From CAZBSE01 sp964561115 (GTDB lineage Bacteria > Actinomycetota > Humimicrobiia > Humimicrobiales > Humimicrobiaceae): DNA of 21,557 bases. The stretch is from the NCBI GenBank assembly GCA_964561115.1, contig CAZLOE010000023.1:1-21557 (forward strand), written 5' to 3'. Of the stretch, positions 13,386-20,789 are shown piece after piece. A model generated the notes under the pieces. It did not search any database. It saw only the letters and a list, made by a program, of their open reading frames with translations, and was not told the DNA's origin. The stretch's first letter is position 1; each line of letters starts with the position of its first letter. The position numbers were made by a program, and so were the translations under genes.

Positions 13386-14477
13386 TTAGGTTCGAGCTTT
13401 TTTAATCTTTTCTGCAATTGCATCAGCAAACTCATCCGTACCTACAGCCGTAGGATCATTTCTGTCAGGTTTTAAATCATAGGTCACGTATTTTCCTTCT
13501 CTTATATTTTCAGCAATTGCATTTTCCAGAAGGTCGGCGTGCTCTTCTTCTCCTATATATTTAAGCATCAATACTGCTGAAAGCATTATTGCGGTAGGAT
13601 TTACCTTGTTCTGCCCTTTATATTTCGGAGCACTGCCGTGAGTCGGCTCGAACAATGCAATATCTTTACCGATGTTTTCACCGGGTGCAACACCCAGGCC
13701 TCCGACCAATCCGGCGGCAAGGTCAGAGATTATATCTCCGTATAGATTTGGCAAGACCATGACATCATAAAGCTCCGGTTTTTGTACCAGCTGCATGCAC
13801 ATATTATCTATAATTCTATCTTCTGACTCTATATCATCATATTCTGATGCAATCTTTTTAAACACTTCAAGAAACAGGCCGTCGGAATATTTCATTATAT
13901 TTGCCTTGTGCACACCGGTAACCTTTTTGCGGTTATTTTTGCGGGCATATTCAAATGCAAATCTTATTATATCTTCAGAAGCGGACACAGAAATCGTCTT
14001 TATACTTATGCCGCTGTCGCTTCTGATCTCCAGATCCTTCTTTTCTTTTATAAAACTGATAAGCTCCTCTGTCTCTACTTTACCTTTCTCAAACTCTATT
14101 CCTGAATAAAGGTCTTCCGTATTTTCCCTGATTATTACCAGATCTATACCGCTGTATCTGCTCTTAATGCCCAGGTAACTTTTGCAGGGTCTTACACATG
14201 CATATAGATTGAATAATTTTCTCATAGCCACATTAACACTTCTAAATCCTACTCCTACTGGAGTAGTTATAGGGCCTTTTATCCCTACCCTGTTCTTCTT
14301 AAGCGAGTTAATGACACTTTCCGGGAGAACCGTACCTTCTTTTTCGTAGACCTCCGCTCCGGCATTAACAATATCCCATTTGATATCAATTCCAGTCGCC
14401 TCAACCACTTTGACCATTGCCCTGGTTATTTCTGGTCCTATGCCATCTCCCGGTATCAGTGTTATGCTATGCTTCAT
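13386..14477 (-). CDS. Isocitrate dehydrogenase-type decarboxylating dehydrogenase (NADP-type signature)
   Basis: A 363-aa member of the isocitrate/isopropylmalate dehydrogenase family. The substrate loop FRSVNVAMRK has Ser80, Asn82 and Arg86, the residues that in E. coli Icd bind isocitrate (S113, N115, R119). Arg96, Arg117 and Tyr124 (RENTEDLYSGIE), Lys191 and the Asp cluster (NLYGDIISD) complete the site. The cofactor loop HGSAPKYKGQNKVNP has Lys285-Tyr286, as in NADP-dependent Icd (K344-Y345), with Tyr333 for Y391; R395 is replaced by Pro. Leucine LeuB and Thermus homoisocitrate dehydrogenase lack the S-x-N motif. I infer isocitrate to 2-oxoglutarate; homoisocitrate cannot be excluded. 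It is the last gene of the operon, its ATG overlapping the previous stop as ATGA. Confidence 0.85.
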   Translation of the reverse strand: MKHSITLIPGDGIGPEITRAMVKVVEATGIDIKWDIVNAGAEVYEKEGTVLPESVINSLKKNRVGIKGPITTPVGVGFRSVNVAMRKLFNLYACVRPCKSYLGIKSRYSGIDLVIIRENTEDLYSGIEFEKGKVETEELISFIKEKKDLEIRSDSGISIKTISVSASEDIIRFAFEYARKNNRKKVTGVHKANIMKYSDGLFLEVFKKIASEYDDIESEDRIIDNMCMQLVQKPELYDVMVLPNLYGDIISDLAAGLVGGLGVAPGENIGKDIALFEPTHGSAPKYKGQNKVNPTAIMLSAVLMLKYIGEEEHADLLENAIAENIREGKYVTYDLKPDRNDPTAVGTDEFADAIAEKIKKART

Positions 14478-14995
14478 AGATTAAACCCTTTATTTTTAAT
14501 AATGTGGTTGATAAGCCCCCCGTCATTTAAGATCTTTATCATCACTTCAGGCAGGGGATTGAATTCTAACTTTAGATTGCCTGTCTTATTATTGATTATC
14601 CCTTTTTTTAAATCTATCTCCAGTATATCCCCGTTTTCGATTTTATCGGTATTACAGACCAGCACGGGCAATCCTATATTAATACTATTCCTGAAGAATA
14701 TACGGGCAAAGGACTTGGCAAGTACTGCCCCCACACCGGCTTCTTTTATTACTGTCGTGGCATGTTCTCTGCTCGAGCCGAGACCGAAATTCTTACCTCC
14801 CACTACAAAATCACCGGGATTTACTTCTTTTATAAAATTAGGATCAGCGTCCTCAAGGGTATGTTTTGCAAGCTCAGTCATATTGGACCTTAAATGAAAA
14901 TATCTCCCTGGAATTATCAGATCAGTTGAAATATCATCGCCAAATTTAAAACTTTTTCCGACCAGAATGTTCAGTTTTTTACCTTTTGCTTTCAT
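14474..14995 (-). CDS. Aconitase/homoaconitase-family small subunit (LeuD-like)
   Basis: A 173-aa swivel-domain subunit that pairs with the large subunit encoded just upstream. It starts at the ATG at 14995, which overlaps the previous stop by one base (TAATG) and has GGGAGG about 9 nt upstream; a longer frame to 15133 would run through the large-subunit gene and is rejected. GDDISTDLIIPGRYF and the active-site GSSREHA (73-79) are typical. The specificity loop reads RYFHLRS (31-37): its Arg matches the YLRT-type loop of archaeal homoaconitase, where it contacts the extra carboxylate, whereas isopropylmalate isomerases have YLV-type loops. A tricarboxylate such as cis-aconitate or cis-homoaconitate is therefore the likely substrate. 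Confidence 0.88.
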   Translation of the reverse strand: MKAKGKKLNILVGKSFKFGDDISTDLIIPGRYFHLRSNMTELAKHTLEDADPNFIKEVNPGDFVVGGKNFGLGSSREHATTVIKEAGVGAVLAKSFARIFFRNSINIGLPVLVCNTDKIENGDILEIDLKKGIINNKTGNLKLEFNPLPEVMIKILNDGGLINHIIKNKGFNL

Positions 14996-16251
14996 TACCC
15001 TAAAACCTCCCTTGGATCTGCAATATAACCTTTGACCGCGCTCCATGCAGCTGTTGCAGGGGAAGAAAGATAAATAAATGACTTTGGATTTCCCATCCTC
15101 CCTTTGAAATTCCGGTTCTGAGTAGATAGGCACACCTCTCCGTCACCCAGCACTCCCTGATGCACGCCTACGCATGGACCACACCCCGGGGACTGTATTA
15201 CTGCTCCGCTATCTATAAGTGTTTTTATAATTCCCTTCTCAAGAGCTTCAAGGTAGGTATGTTTTGAAGCCGGGACTACAATTAGTCTCACTCCACCCGC
15301 CACCTTTCTGTCGTTGAGAATATCTGCCGCGATTTTTAGATCGCTGAAACGGCCGTTAGTACAAGTTCCTATAAATACCTGATCAACAACGACTTTCTCC
15401 AGAGTGCTTACAGGTAAAGCATTATCTACAGTATGAGGTTGTGAAACCATTGGCTCAATGACCGAGCAGTCAATATCTATAACCTTCTCATATTTTGCTC
15501 CTTTATCTGCCGAGATTTCCCTAAAGCAATCCTTTCTGCCCTGGCTTTCCAGATATGTTTTTGTTATCTCGTCAGAAGGGAAAATACCCGTTTTTGCCCC
15601 CGCTTCTACTGCCATGTTTGAAATAGTGAATCTATCATCTATACCCAGCCTGAATCCGACTTCACCGCCGAATTCAAGAGCCTTGTAAGTAGCTCCGTCA
15701 GAAGTGATTTTTCCAATCAAATAAATTATTAAATCTTTGGCAAATACTCCTTTATTTATCTTTTTATTGAAATTCACTTTAATAGTATCGGGTACCATAA
15801 GCCAGGTTTTAGCCAGTATATAACCCACCGCAATATCCGTAGAGCCCATTCCGGTGGAAAAAGCTCCTAAAGCACCCGAAGTGCAGGTATGTGAATCTGC
15901 TCCTATTACTATGTCTCCCGGACAGGTATAAGATTCCACCAGAAGCTGGTGACAGATACCCTCTCCCACATCTCTTAATATTGATCCTGTCTGGGTTGCA
16001 AAATTTCTCATAATTATATGAGCATTTGAAAGCTCTTTTTTCGGGCTCGGTGCAGCATGATCAATAAAAAAAATGGACTTATCAGGTCTTTTTACCCCTT
16101 CAAAACTTATTTTATTAGCCTGGCTGACCGCCAGAGGTCCTGTTCCATCATGGGACATGACCACATCTACATCCACAACTGCAATATCTCCAGCAGTTAG
16201 TTCTTTACCGGCGTGCTCGCTTATAATCTTTTCTGAAATCGTCTTTCTCAA
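14995..16251 (-). CDS. Aconitase/homoaconitase-family large subunit (LeuC2-like)
   Basis: A 418-aa 4Fe-4S hydro-lyase subunit, the size of archaeal HacA/LeuC2 proteins (about 420). The start is TTG at 16251: AAAGGAG lies 6-7 nt upstream and the family N-terminus (RKTISEKIISEHAG) begins there. The frame to 16323 would add 24 unlikely Lys-rich residues overlapping the previous gene. Landmarks are MSHDGTGP, the DSHTCTSGALGAF block, Cys297 in GTCTNGR, and Cys357 and Cys360 in SPGCGPC, which hold the cluster. It dehydrates and rehydrates the hydroxy-tricarboxylate made by the synthases upstream. It lies 10 bp after the second synthase gene. Automated pipelines will probably call it leucine LeuC. 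Confidence 0.9.
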   Translation of the reverse strand: MRKTISEKIISEHAGKELTAGDIAVVDVDVVMSHDGTGPLAVSQANKISFEGVKRPDKSIFFIDHAAPSPKKELSNAHIIMRNFATQTGSILRDVGEGICHQLLVESYTCPGDIVIGADSHTCTSGALGAFSTGMGSTDIAVGYILAKTWLMVPDTIKVNFNKKINKGVFAKDLIIYLIGKITSDGATYKALEFGGEVGFRLGIDDRFTISNMAVEAGAKTGIFPSDEITKTYLESQGRKDCFREISADKGAKYEKVIDIDCSVIEPMVSQPHTVDNALPVSTLEKVVVDQVFIGTCTNGRFSDLKIAADILNDRKVAGGVRLIVVPASKHTYLEALEKGIIKTLIDSGAVIQSPGCGPCVGVHQGVLGDGEVCLSTQNRNFKGRMGNPKSFIYLSSPATAAWSAVKGYIADPREVLG

Positions 16252-16261
16252 AAAAACTCCT

Positions 16262-17416
16262 TTAATCCTGTTTTTTCTTTTTTTTCTTATAATCATTATA
16301 GATATACATAAGTTCTTTATCAAAAAGCGTCCTCTTAAGATCTACTGACATATCTCTAGCCAGCCCAAGTATATCATTGGCCTGCTTGTCAGTAAGCTCT
16401 ATATCAAATTCTTTAAACTTATGCAGGATAGTATGAGAACCGGAATGCTTGCCTACAACCAACTGCCTGGTCAATCCTACTTCACTCGGTTTAAATACTT
16501 CATAGTTTTTTGGGTTTTTAATGACCCCGTCCGCATGGATACCCGATTCATGTGCAAATATATTTGTTCCCACAATTGCTTTCCAAACAGGAATAGCCCT
16601 GGATGAAGCTCTGGACACATATTCAGCTATTTCTCTGAACTTTGAAGTCTTTATTCCCAATTCTATATCCTCAAGATACTTCAGCGCCATCACTATCTCT
16701 TCTAAAGCCGCATTTCCTGCCCCTTCACCTAATCCACCTATGCTGACCACCAGACTGGATGCGCCTCCTCTTATCGCTGCTATTCCATTAGCAGTTGCCA
16801 TACCGAAATCATTATGATTGTAGACTTCCAGGGGAATATCCACAGCACTTGTTATAGTGTTTATCAGCAAGAAAGTCCTGAACGGGTCAAATCTACTTAC
16901 AGTATCACAGATCCTAAACCTGTATGCACCTTTTTTTCTGGCAATTGAAATCAGCTTTAACAGGAATTCAAGGTCAGCACGGGTAGCATCCTCAGCACTT
17001 ACTATAAAATTAAGATCATTATGTTTGGCAGCTCTTATGGTGTTTTTCAGTTTATTAATAGCCCAGGTCCTGTTTTTCTTATATTTTTCCTTTAGGTGTA
17101 TATCAGAAGTGGAAATATTTATAATCACATTTTTAACCCCGCACTGAGCAGCATATTTTATATTCTCAGGTTCAGCCTCACAGTAGGCAAATATCTTGCA
17201 TTTAAATTTATCCTTCATTATTTCTGTGATTATCTCCCTTTCTATTTTCCCAAGAGAAGGAGTACCCACTTCAACTTCCGGAATACCTATCTCGTCCAGC
17301 ATTTTGACTATTCTTATTTTTTCATTTTTAGAAAAAACTACTCCTGCTGTCTGTTCGCCATTTCTTAAAGTAGTATCTATAATATTTATATGTCTCTCAC
17401 TTTTTACTTCTTCCAT
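16262..17416 (-). CDS. Homocitrate-synthase-like subunit 2: intact lid, degenerate metal site
   Basis: A 384-aa NifV/homocitrate/isopropylmalate-synthase family protein. The ATG at 17416 has GGGAGGG 5 nt upstream and overlaps the preceding gene by 20 bp. The TIM-barrel motifs are broken: LRNGEQ has Asn19 instead of the metal-binding Asp; the HxHND motif is VYNHND with Tyr199 for the first His; GERAGN is GEGAGN with Gly232 for Arg; CDTxG is CDTVS. The C-terminal lid is canonical: FAHESGIHADGVIKNP (287-302) and VGKHSGSHTI (321-330). In this family the lid closes over the active site of the partner subunit. I infer it is the lid donor in a heteromer with the first synthase protein and may not be active alone. 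Confidence 0.85.
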   Translation of the reverse strand: MEEVKSERHINIIDTTLRNGEQTAGVVFSKNEKIRIVKMLDEIGIPEVEVGTPSLGKIEREIITEIMKDKFKCKIFAYCEAEPENIKYAAQCGVKNVIINISTSDIHLKEKYKKNRTWAINKLKNTIRAAKHNDLNFIVSAEDATRADLEFLLKLISIARKKGAYRFRICDTVSRFDPFRTFLLINTITSAVDIPLEVYNHNDFGMATANGIAAIRGGASSLVVSIGGLGEGAGNAALEEIVMALKYLEDIELGIKTSKFREIAEYVSRASSRAIPVWKAIVGTNIFAHESGIHADGVIKNPKNYEVFKPSEVGLTRQLVVGKHSGSHTILHKFKEFDIELTDKQANDILGLARDMSVDLKRTLFDKELMYIYNDYKKKKKKQD

Positions 17417-18632
17417 CTTTCCCTCCCTTTTTGTGTGCCCTGCTGCTGGATGATTTTTTCCTATATGAATTATAAGTATCAATGATCTCATTATCAAAAA
17501 GAGCCCTCTTAATGGATACTGTTTTATCCCTTATTATTTCAGCCAGTTCTTCTGCCTCTTTCCGGGTTATCTTAAATCCCAGATCCTTCATCTTATAGGT
17601 TATGGTATTGACCCCTGAATATTTACCCAGTATTATATTCCTTTCCAGGCCCACATCTTTTTCGTTGAATAACTCATAAATTTTAGTATTGATCAGTACG
17701 CCCGACGCTTTACTCTCACTCTCATAAACAAATAGTTTACCTCCTACTATAGGCTTCCAGGTAGGAAGGATCCTGTTTGAAGCCTTTGCTACATATTCAG
17801 AGAGTGACCTGAAGAGAGTTGTATTAAATCCCATATCCACTCCCTCTATATATTTCAAAGCCATAACCAATTCTTCAAACGCAGCATTACCTGCTCTTTC
17901 ACCCAGTCCATTAATAGTTGTATTGACATAAGTAGCTCCCGCTTTGATCCCGGCTATAGCATTGGCAATAGCCATCCCGAAATCATTATGCGTATGCATT
18001 TCAATATCTATTCCAATTATATCAATAATGTTTTTTACCCTTATAAAAGTCTCGAAAGGATCGAGGATACCCAGGGTATCGCAATATCTTAATCTGTCAG
18101 CACCGGCATCTCTTGCCGTTCTTGCAAACTGTAGAAGAAATTCCATATCAGATCTTGAAGCATCTTCAGCATTAACCGACACATAGAGATTGAACCCCTT
18201 GGCATAATCCACGCAGGTCTTGATGCTCTCCAGGACCCACTCCCTGCTCTTCATAAGCTTGTGTTCAATATGTATATCAGAAGATGATATTGAAATAGCC
18301 ACTGCATCTACCCCGCAATCTATTGAAGCATCTATATCTGACTTTACCGCCCTGTTCCAACCCAGTACACTGCAGTTAAGGTCAAGCGAGGCGATCTTTT
18401 TTATCGCTTCCTTTTCATTTCCCCCCATAGTGGGTATACCGGCTTCAATTTGGTGTACTCCCACTTTATCCAGCATTTTAGCAATATATACTTTTTCATC
18501 ATTTGCAAATACCACACCTGCGGTTTGCTCTCCATCTCTTAAAGTAGTATCGTCAATTTTTATATTTTTTGGGTCAAGTTCTATGCCCGATTTCTGTGAA
18601 AACTCAGTAAGTAGATTCAATTCTCTCACCAC
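17397..18632 (-). CDS. Homocitrate/Re-citrate-synthase-like subunit 1: intact catalytic barrel, degenerate lid
   Basis: An about 411-aa acyl-CoA/2-oxo-acid Claisen condensation enzyme of the NifV/homocitrate synthase family. The catalytic barrel is complete: TTLRDGEQTAGVVF (Asp33), NAEDASRSD, CDTLGILDPF, MHTHNDFG (His213, His215) and NGLGERAGN (Asn249). The lid motif, HESGIHADG in the partner, is here YESESKASG (about 303-311), losing both His, and VGKHSG is LGKYSG. The start is a GTG at 18632 with AAGGGG 5 nt upstream; GTG at 18629 or 18638 is possible. The basic Ser/Lys tail (KKSSSSRAHKKGGKDGRSKK) is read through the next gene's ribosome site. The product is citrate (Re face) or homocitrate; the downstream genes favour a tricarboxylate, not isopropylmalate. 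Confidence 0.85.
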   Translation of the reverse strand: MVRELNLLTEFSQKSGIELDPKNIKIDDTTLRDGEQTAGVVFANDEKVYIAKMLDKVGVHQIEAGIPTMGGNEKEAIKKIASLDLNCSVLGWNRAVKSDIDASIDCGVDAVAISISSSDIHIEHKLMKSREWVLESIKTCVDYAKGFNLYVSVNAEDASRSDMEFLLQFARTARDAGADRLRYCDTLGILDPFETFIRVKNIIDIIGIDIEMHTHNDFGMAIANAIAGIKAGATYVNTTINGLGERAGNAAFEELVMALKYIEGVDMGFNTTLFRSLSEYVAKASNRILPTWKPIVGGKLFVYESESKASGVLINTKIYELFNEKDVGLERNIILGKYSGVNTITYKMKDLGFKITRKEAEELAEIIRDKTVSIKRALFDNEIIDTYNSYRKKSSSSRAHKKGGKDGRSKK

Positions 18633-18715
18633 TATCACCCCTTAAAATTCACAAATATTCGTAATATTCCTAAAAAATAACTAAAAAAGTACAAATTTTT
18701 TAAATTTTTGTTGTA

Positions 18716-18724
18716 ATTATATCA
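18716..18724 (-). promoter_or_regulatory. Putative extended -10 promoter of the five-gene operon
   Basis: On the minus strand TGATATAAT (18724-18716) fits an extended -10 (TGnTATAAT). No good -35 is seen. The start would be near 18709, giving about 75 nt of very AT-rich leader. No T-box or leader peptide rich in Leu or Lys codons is visible. Confidence 0.45.
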
Positions 18725-18825
18725 CTTTTTACAAAAAATATGATATTTATAATAAAAAATTCTATTATTTTAAAAAAAGTTTTATTTTTTTAAGATTTTC
18801 CGCCCTTTTTATTGAATCCTGCTGA

Positions 18826-18850
18826 TGCATCTTAGGTTTGTTAAGATGCA
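18826..18850. promoter_or_regulatory. Perfect 9-bp inverted repeat overlapping a -35 box (operator candidate)
   Basis: TGCATCTTA (18826-18834), 7-nt loop, TAAGATGCA (18842-18850). It covers the -35 box TTGTTA (18838-18843) of the promoter for the membrane protein at 18920. A dimeric repressor bound here would block RNA polymerase. Alternatively it is a hairpin ending leftward transcripts. Confidence 0.55.
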
Positions 18851-18866
18851 GTAAAAGAAATATAAT
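18838..18866 (+). promoter_or_regulatory. Promoter of the membrane protein gene at 18920
   Basis: TTGTTA (18838-18843), 17-bp spacer, TATAAT (18861-18866). The start would be near 18873, about 47 nt before the ATG. Confidence 0.6.
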
Positions 18867-18919
18867 GGACATAGTCTAAAGTAAAAGAAGTTTTTCAAAC
18901 CCTGGACAAGAGGTAATAT

Positions 18920-19321
18920 ATGAGAAGCATTAGCAGACCGAAAAACCGGGCAGCCAGAATAATTATATGGATCGCACGCATAATAGGTTCAATCTCTGGA
19001 GCTTTCTGGACATTAGGTCTTATCGGAAGCACCATAACGGAAATCGGTACTCCCGTAACAACCGGGGTAATGATTGAGGGGCTGATTCTTGGAGGTCTGA
19101 TAGTAGTTATTTTGACCGGCATTATTATCGCATGGTGGAATGAAAAAACAGGAGGGGTAATAATAACTGTCGCAGCTGCTGCATTGTGCATTTTTTCTTA
19201 TATAGATGCCAGTTTTAATAAGATATTTGCAATGCTGATATCTGGTTTCCCGTTCCTATTATCGGGTATATTGTTTTTAATAGGATGGTGGATGTCGAAG
19301 AAGACTGCTACTGTAAGATAA
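18920..19321 (+). CDS. Four-helix membrane protein of unknown function
   Basis: A 133-aa integral membrane protein. The N-terminus is basic (MRSISRPKNRAAR). Four hydrophobic segments follow at about residues 14-38, 50-75, 80-98 and 103-127, ending in a short basic tail (SKKTATVR). No charged residues lie within the membrane segments and no catalytic motif is visible. The ATG at 18920 has AGAGG 6 nt upstream, and a good promoter with an inverted repeat over the -35 precedes it. It is followed 33 bp later by the BASS-type transporter, perhaps in one transcript. It resembles small conserved membrane proteins of uncultured bacteria, but I do not recognise a named family. Confidence 0.75.
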   Translation: MRSISRPKNRAARIIIWIARIIGSISGAFWTLGLIGSTITEIGTPVTTGVMIEGLILGGLIVVILTGIIIAWWNEKTGGVIITVAAAALCIFSYIDASFNKIFAMLISGFPFLLSGILFLIGWWMSKKTATVR

Positions 19322-19354
19322 CCAAAGATACCGCAGTATAAAAATAATAAATTA

Positions 19355-20445
19355 TTGGACAGCAGATCTGGTATTTTGTTTATAGTAAAAGTTTTAAAAA
19401 ACAGAAATTTTATTTTTATATTAGCCTTCATTCTGGGATTATCAATAGGCAATTATATAGGGTGGGTAAGACATCTGACTCTACCCGNNNNNNNNNNNNN
19501 NNNNNNNNNNNNNNNNNNNNNNNNNNNNNNNNNNNNNNNNNNNNNNNNNNNNNNNNNNNNNNNNNNNNNNNNNNNNNNNNNNNNNNNCTGGGATTATCAA
19601 TAGGCAATTATATAGGGTGGGTAAGACATCTGACTCTACCCGCACTTGCTATTGTCATGACGGTGTCGATGACACAGATCCCGCTAAGATCATTCCTTCC
19701 TTTAAAAAGCCTTATGAAACCTGTATTTTTGACTATACTTCTAAATTACTTCGTTTTTGCAGCAGTAATGCTTACTATGGCATGGTTTATCATTCCGGAA
19801 AAAGAACTCTGGATCGGCTTTGTTATTATAGCTTTTGCACCTCCTGGAGTAGCGATACCACCGTTTACCAGTATACTGGGAGGAGATGTAAAATTTTCAC
19901 TCATAGGAATAATCGGAGCATATATTGCAGCAATTATTATAATACCATTATCAGGAATTATTCTTGTCGGCCAGAGTTTTATCCAGCCGCTGAGGCTTAT
20001 TATTGTGTTTGCCGAACTTATAGTGGTGCCATTTTTACTATCACAGCTATTTATAAAACTAAAAATTGATAAATATATACTCAAATTCAGAGGGCCTGTC
20101 GTAAATTGGGGCCTGTTTATAGTTATCCTTTCAGCCATAGGCCTTAACCGCAGTGTTTTCTTTAATGAACCGGAGACACTTGGCAAAATTTCTATCATCT
20201 GCCTGGTAACCATTATAGGGCTGGGTCTTCTATATGAGTTTATAACTAAAAGATTAAAAATCGACCGCAGGCTTTCCAGCTGCATAATACTGCTGGGGAC
20301 CATAAAAAACGGGGGTTTTGCTGTTGCTACTTCGCTGGCACTTTTCGGAGGAAGATCATCTCTTCCCGGTGCAATATCAAGTGTCTTTCTGATCATCTTC
20401 CTTCTTTATTTAAGCTTCCGGGCCAGAAAGAAAAGCTATGGATAA
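19355..20445 (+). CDS. Bile acid:sodium symporter (BASS)-like transporter, interrupted by an assembly gap
   Basis: A polytopic membrane protein related to the BASS/sodium-dependent transporter superfamily. The frame runs to the gap (19488), restarts after it with the same 18 residues, and continues to 20445. Removing the 100 Ns and one 55-bp copy leaves 936 bp, exactly 312 codons in frame, so a 311-aa protein is intact in the genome. About 8-9 hydrophobic segments are present. The segment AFAPPGVAIPPFTSILGGDV lies where BASS proteins have their conserved crossing-helix motif, and IKNGGFAVATSLALFGG is a second such region. The substrate, an organic anion taken up with Na+, is unknown. The start at 19355 is TTG without a clear ribosome site and is uncertain; another TTG lies 21 nt later. 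Confidence 0.75.
19433..19487 (+). repeat. 55-bp direct repeat, left copy at the gap edge
   Basis: Identical over all 55 bases to 19588-19642. It ends exactly at the first N and the other copy starts exactly after the last N. This is the signature of two contigs that share a terminal k-mer, not a biological duplication. Confidence 0.95.
19488..19587. other. Assembly gap (100 N)
   Basis: Exactly 100 Ns, the usual placeholder for a gap of unknown length. The flanking 55-bp identity implies that the true gap is negative, an overlap, and that no sequence is missing. Confidence 0.97.
19588..19642 (+). repeat. 55-bp direct repeat, right copy at the gap edge
   Basis: The second copy of 19433-19487. 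After it the transporter reading frame continues in the same phase. Confidence 0.95.
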
Positions 20446-20450
20446 TAAAA

Positions 20451-20484
20451 ATACTGGGACCAACCATAAAATTGACCCCAGTAT
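20451..20484. terminator. Bidirectional hairpin terminator between convergent genes
   Basis: ATACTGGG (20451-20458) pairs perfectly with CCCAGTAT (20477-20484), with an 18-nt loop. On the minus strand it is followed by TTTTTATTAT, fitting termination of the leftward pair at 20530-21323. On the plus strand it lies 6 nt after the transporter stop but has only a weak T-rich tail (CTAATTTGAT). Confidence 0.6.
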
Positions 20485-20529
20485 CTAATTTGATATTCCG
20501 ACTTTTATTTAGCCAGATCGATCAGCCTG

Positions 20530-20757
20530 TCAGCTTCTACGAAACTCCAGCACCAGCAGTACTAAACTTACGATAACAGCTACTCCAAGCGCTGAACCAA
20601 GAATGTAAATATTTAGATTAGCCACAAACCCTATTACCTTATTAATAACTTCTTTCCAGACAAAAAGGTTTATAAATTTATTTACAACAGCTACTACTGA
20701 AAATGCGATTATTTTAAGCAATATTAGTATTGTCACTACCTTGTTAAATACGGTCAT
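20530..20757 (-). CDS. Small two-helix membrane protein (AmaP-like N-terminal region)
   Basis: A 75-aa protein with two hydrophobic segments, about residues 5-32 and 47-70, and a short basic end (LEFRRS). The order MTVFNKVVTILILL, hairpin, second helix, FRRS resembles the N-terminal membrane hairpin of AmaP, the anchor of Asp23 alkaline-shock proteins, but the cytosolic domain of about 100 residues that follows in AmaP is missing. No Asp23 gene is in view, so the similarity is weak. The ribosome site is very strong (GGGAGGGGG about 7 nt before the ATG). It follows the zinc-ribbon membrane protein by 32 bp and is probably its operon partner. Confidence 0.65.
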   Translation of the reverse strand: MTVFNKVVTILILLKIIAFSVVAVVNKFINLFVWKEVINKVIGFVANLNIYILGSALGVAVIVSLVLLVLEFRRS

Positions 20758-20789
20758 TATTCACCCCCTCCCGTTTTTCTAAAGGTATG

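Noticed and set aside
14996..15133. N-terminal extension of the small aconitase subunit
   Set aside because: It would lie wholly within the large-subunit gene in another frame; the ATG at 14995 has GGGAGG in place and gives the normal family length.
13386..18632. Reading the operon as leucine biosynthesis (leuA-leuC-leuD-leuB)
   Set aside because: There is no LeuA C-terminal regulatory domain, the dehydrogenase has isocitrate-type S-x-N-x3-R instead of the LeuB loop, and the small subunit loop carries Arg.
16262..18632. Reading the synthases as NifV for nitrogenase cofactor
   Set aside because: No nif genes are in view, and the downstream aconitase and dehydrogenase genes mean the product is metabolised further rather than built into FeMo-co.
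18639..18830. T-box, riboswitch or attenuator in front of the synthase operon
   Set aside because: The leader is short and almost pure A/T; no T-box sequence, no specifier loop and no Leu- or Lys-codon-rich leader peptide is visible.
18895..19191. 98-aa minus-strand open frame opposite the membrane protein
   Set aside because: It is the antisense shadow of the plus-strand gene at 18920, which has a promoter, ribosome site and four coherent membrane helices.
19433..19642. 55-bp repeat as a true biological duplication
   Set aside because: Both copies end exactly at the N run, and collapsing them restores the reading frame; this is an assembly artefact.
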